A stretch of DNA of 64,000 nt from Pocillopora verrucosa (lineage: Eukaryota; Cnidaria; Anthozoa; Scleractinia; Pocilloporidae). The stretch is taken from positions 1,530,836 to 1,594,835 of the forward strand of contig NC_089315.1 of NCBI RefSeq assembly GCF_036669915.1. The letters run 5' to 3'. Positions 63,345 to 64,000 of the stretch are shown piece after piece. The notes below the pieces were generated by a model. It ran no database searches and had not been told where the DNA came from. It worked only from the letters and a program-made list of their open reading frames with translations. A program made the position numbers and the translations under genes. Within the stretch, counting starts at the first letter, position 1. Each line of letters opens with the position of its first letter.

Positions 63345-63665
63345 TTGTACAGGCCTGGATTTTTTTTCAGGCCTTATTTTCACTACTGTTGAAGTAGTGT
63401 TCATGGCTGCAAAGATCACTTTCCTTCATTTCTTAATAGGTAGTTCACATATGTGATTTTCATATATTTACAGTCATTTATTCATCACTTCTTGGGTTTC
63501 TTACAAACCAACATAATGACCAGCTCCCAGTGGGCTTGTTAGATTAGTTGGTAGAGCACTGCACCAGTATTGCAGAGGTCATGGGTTCAAATGCCATACA
63601 GACCTGCATTGTTTTCAGGCCTCATTTTCACTACTGCTAAAGCAGTGTTCCATTCTAAGTTACAG
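63345..63665 (+). mobile_element. tRNA-derived SINE-like repeats, one truncated and one with tRNA-like head
   Basis: At 63535-63600 the sequence TTAGATTAGTTGGTAGAGCA resembles a polymerase III A box, and GGGTTCAAATGCC resembles a B box. Between them CTGCA and TGCAG could pair as an anticodon stem around CCAGTAT. The body that follows (CAGACCTGCATTGTTTTCAG, then CACTACTGCTAAAGCAGTGT) recurs upstream at 63350-63400 (CAGGCCTGGA, then CACTACTGTTGAAGTAGTGT), so a headless copy precedes it. Acceptor-stem pairing is missing, so this is not a working tRNA gene. Confidence 0.7.
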
Positions 63666-64000
63666 GGCACAAATGAAAATGTTAGTGATACTTTCAAGAT
63701 TGACAACTTCATATATTGTAAAATTTTATCAAAATTCTTTGTAGATGTTATATTTTTGCACTGTTGTGTGGGCATGTGGCAAGTTAATTTCAAAACTGAA
63801 ACATGTTTTTCACAGAGTCACACAGTTTTCAGTGGCTGTTTTAAATATGCTGCCCCTTTTTTGAGAGTTGCTACTGGACGGTATAGTTTGGTTTTTGAAT
63901 GGTGGTGATGGGATGAAACTGGTACATTGGGCTCAACTTATTTTAAAACTAAATTAAAGATTACATTTACATTGTAAGTGTGGTAAGTATCCTTCTTTGT
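63666..64000. other. Right edge, no supported gene
   Basis: AT-rich sequence follows the SINE-like repeat. The open frames on both strands (63570-63908 and 63587-63793) overlap the repeat and show no domain. Confidence 0.4.

Noticed and set aside
63535-63610. Possible tRNA gene
   Set aside because: A and B boxes and an anticodon-like stem are visible, but the acceptor stem and proper T stem are absent, and the body repeats nearby, so it is a SINE-like copy.

Overview
The window is animal nuclear DNA, most likely from an anthozoan cnidarian such as a stony coral or close relative. The genes are split into short exons by AT-rich introns with GT-AG borders. The gene content includes secreted fibrinogen-domain lectins, one type combined with PAN and EGF-like modules. 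Introns and spacers carry many short foldback and SINE-like repeats. The clade assignment is inference from family content and repeat style; no marker gene is present. All confidently read genes lie on the + strand.

Layout. About the first 45 kb is one three-gene cassette present three times: FReD-I (signal peptide, coiled coil, fibrinogen domain), FReD-II (signal or anchor segment, PAN/apple, short EGF-like, fibrinogen domain) and EOGT (GT61 family EGF-domain O-GlcNAc transferase). Cassette A (1 to about 17080) has the last exon of FReD-I, a damaged FReD-II (2452-5854) and a nearly full-length EOGT pseudogene (6504-15036). Cassette B (about 17081-29131) has an intact FReD-I (18732-20074), an intact FReD-II (22707-26917) and only a dead first exon of EOGT (28281-28450). 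Cassette C (about 29132-45000) has an intact FReD-I (30754-32106), a FReD-II reduced to scraps (33236-34200) and the only intact EOGT (35271-44392, 17 exons, 519 codons). Each gene type therefore survives intact at least once, with different members decaying in each cassette.

Downstream are a complete 15-exon medium-chain acyl-CoA synthetase of the ACSM type (45517-53375, 603 residues, likely mitochondrial), about 5.9 kb of repeat-rich spacer that may hold the 5' untranslated exon of the next gene, and an unrecognised gene (59301-63115) whose four phase-compatible exons encode an Arg/Gly-rich N-terminus and a SUMO-interaction-like acidic motif. The window ends in tRNA-derived SINE-like sequence.

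Function. FReD proteins are secreted or surface lectin-like proteins. EOGT adds O-GlcNAc to EGF domains in the ER, and FReD-II carries an EGF-like segment, so lectin and modifying enzyme sit side by side. A functional link is only a hypothesis. Exon borders come from reading frame, splice consensus, family similarity and comparison between the copies; no transcript data were available.
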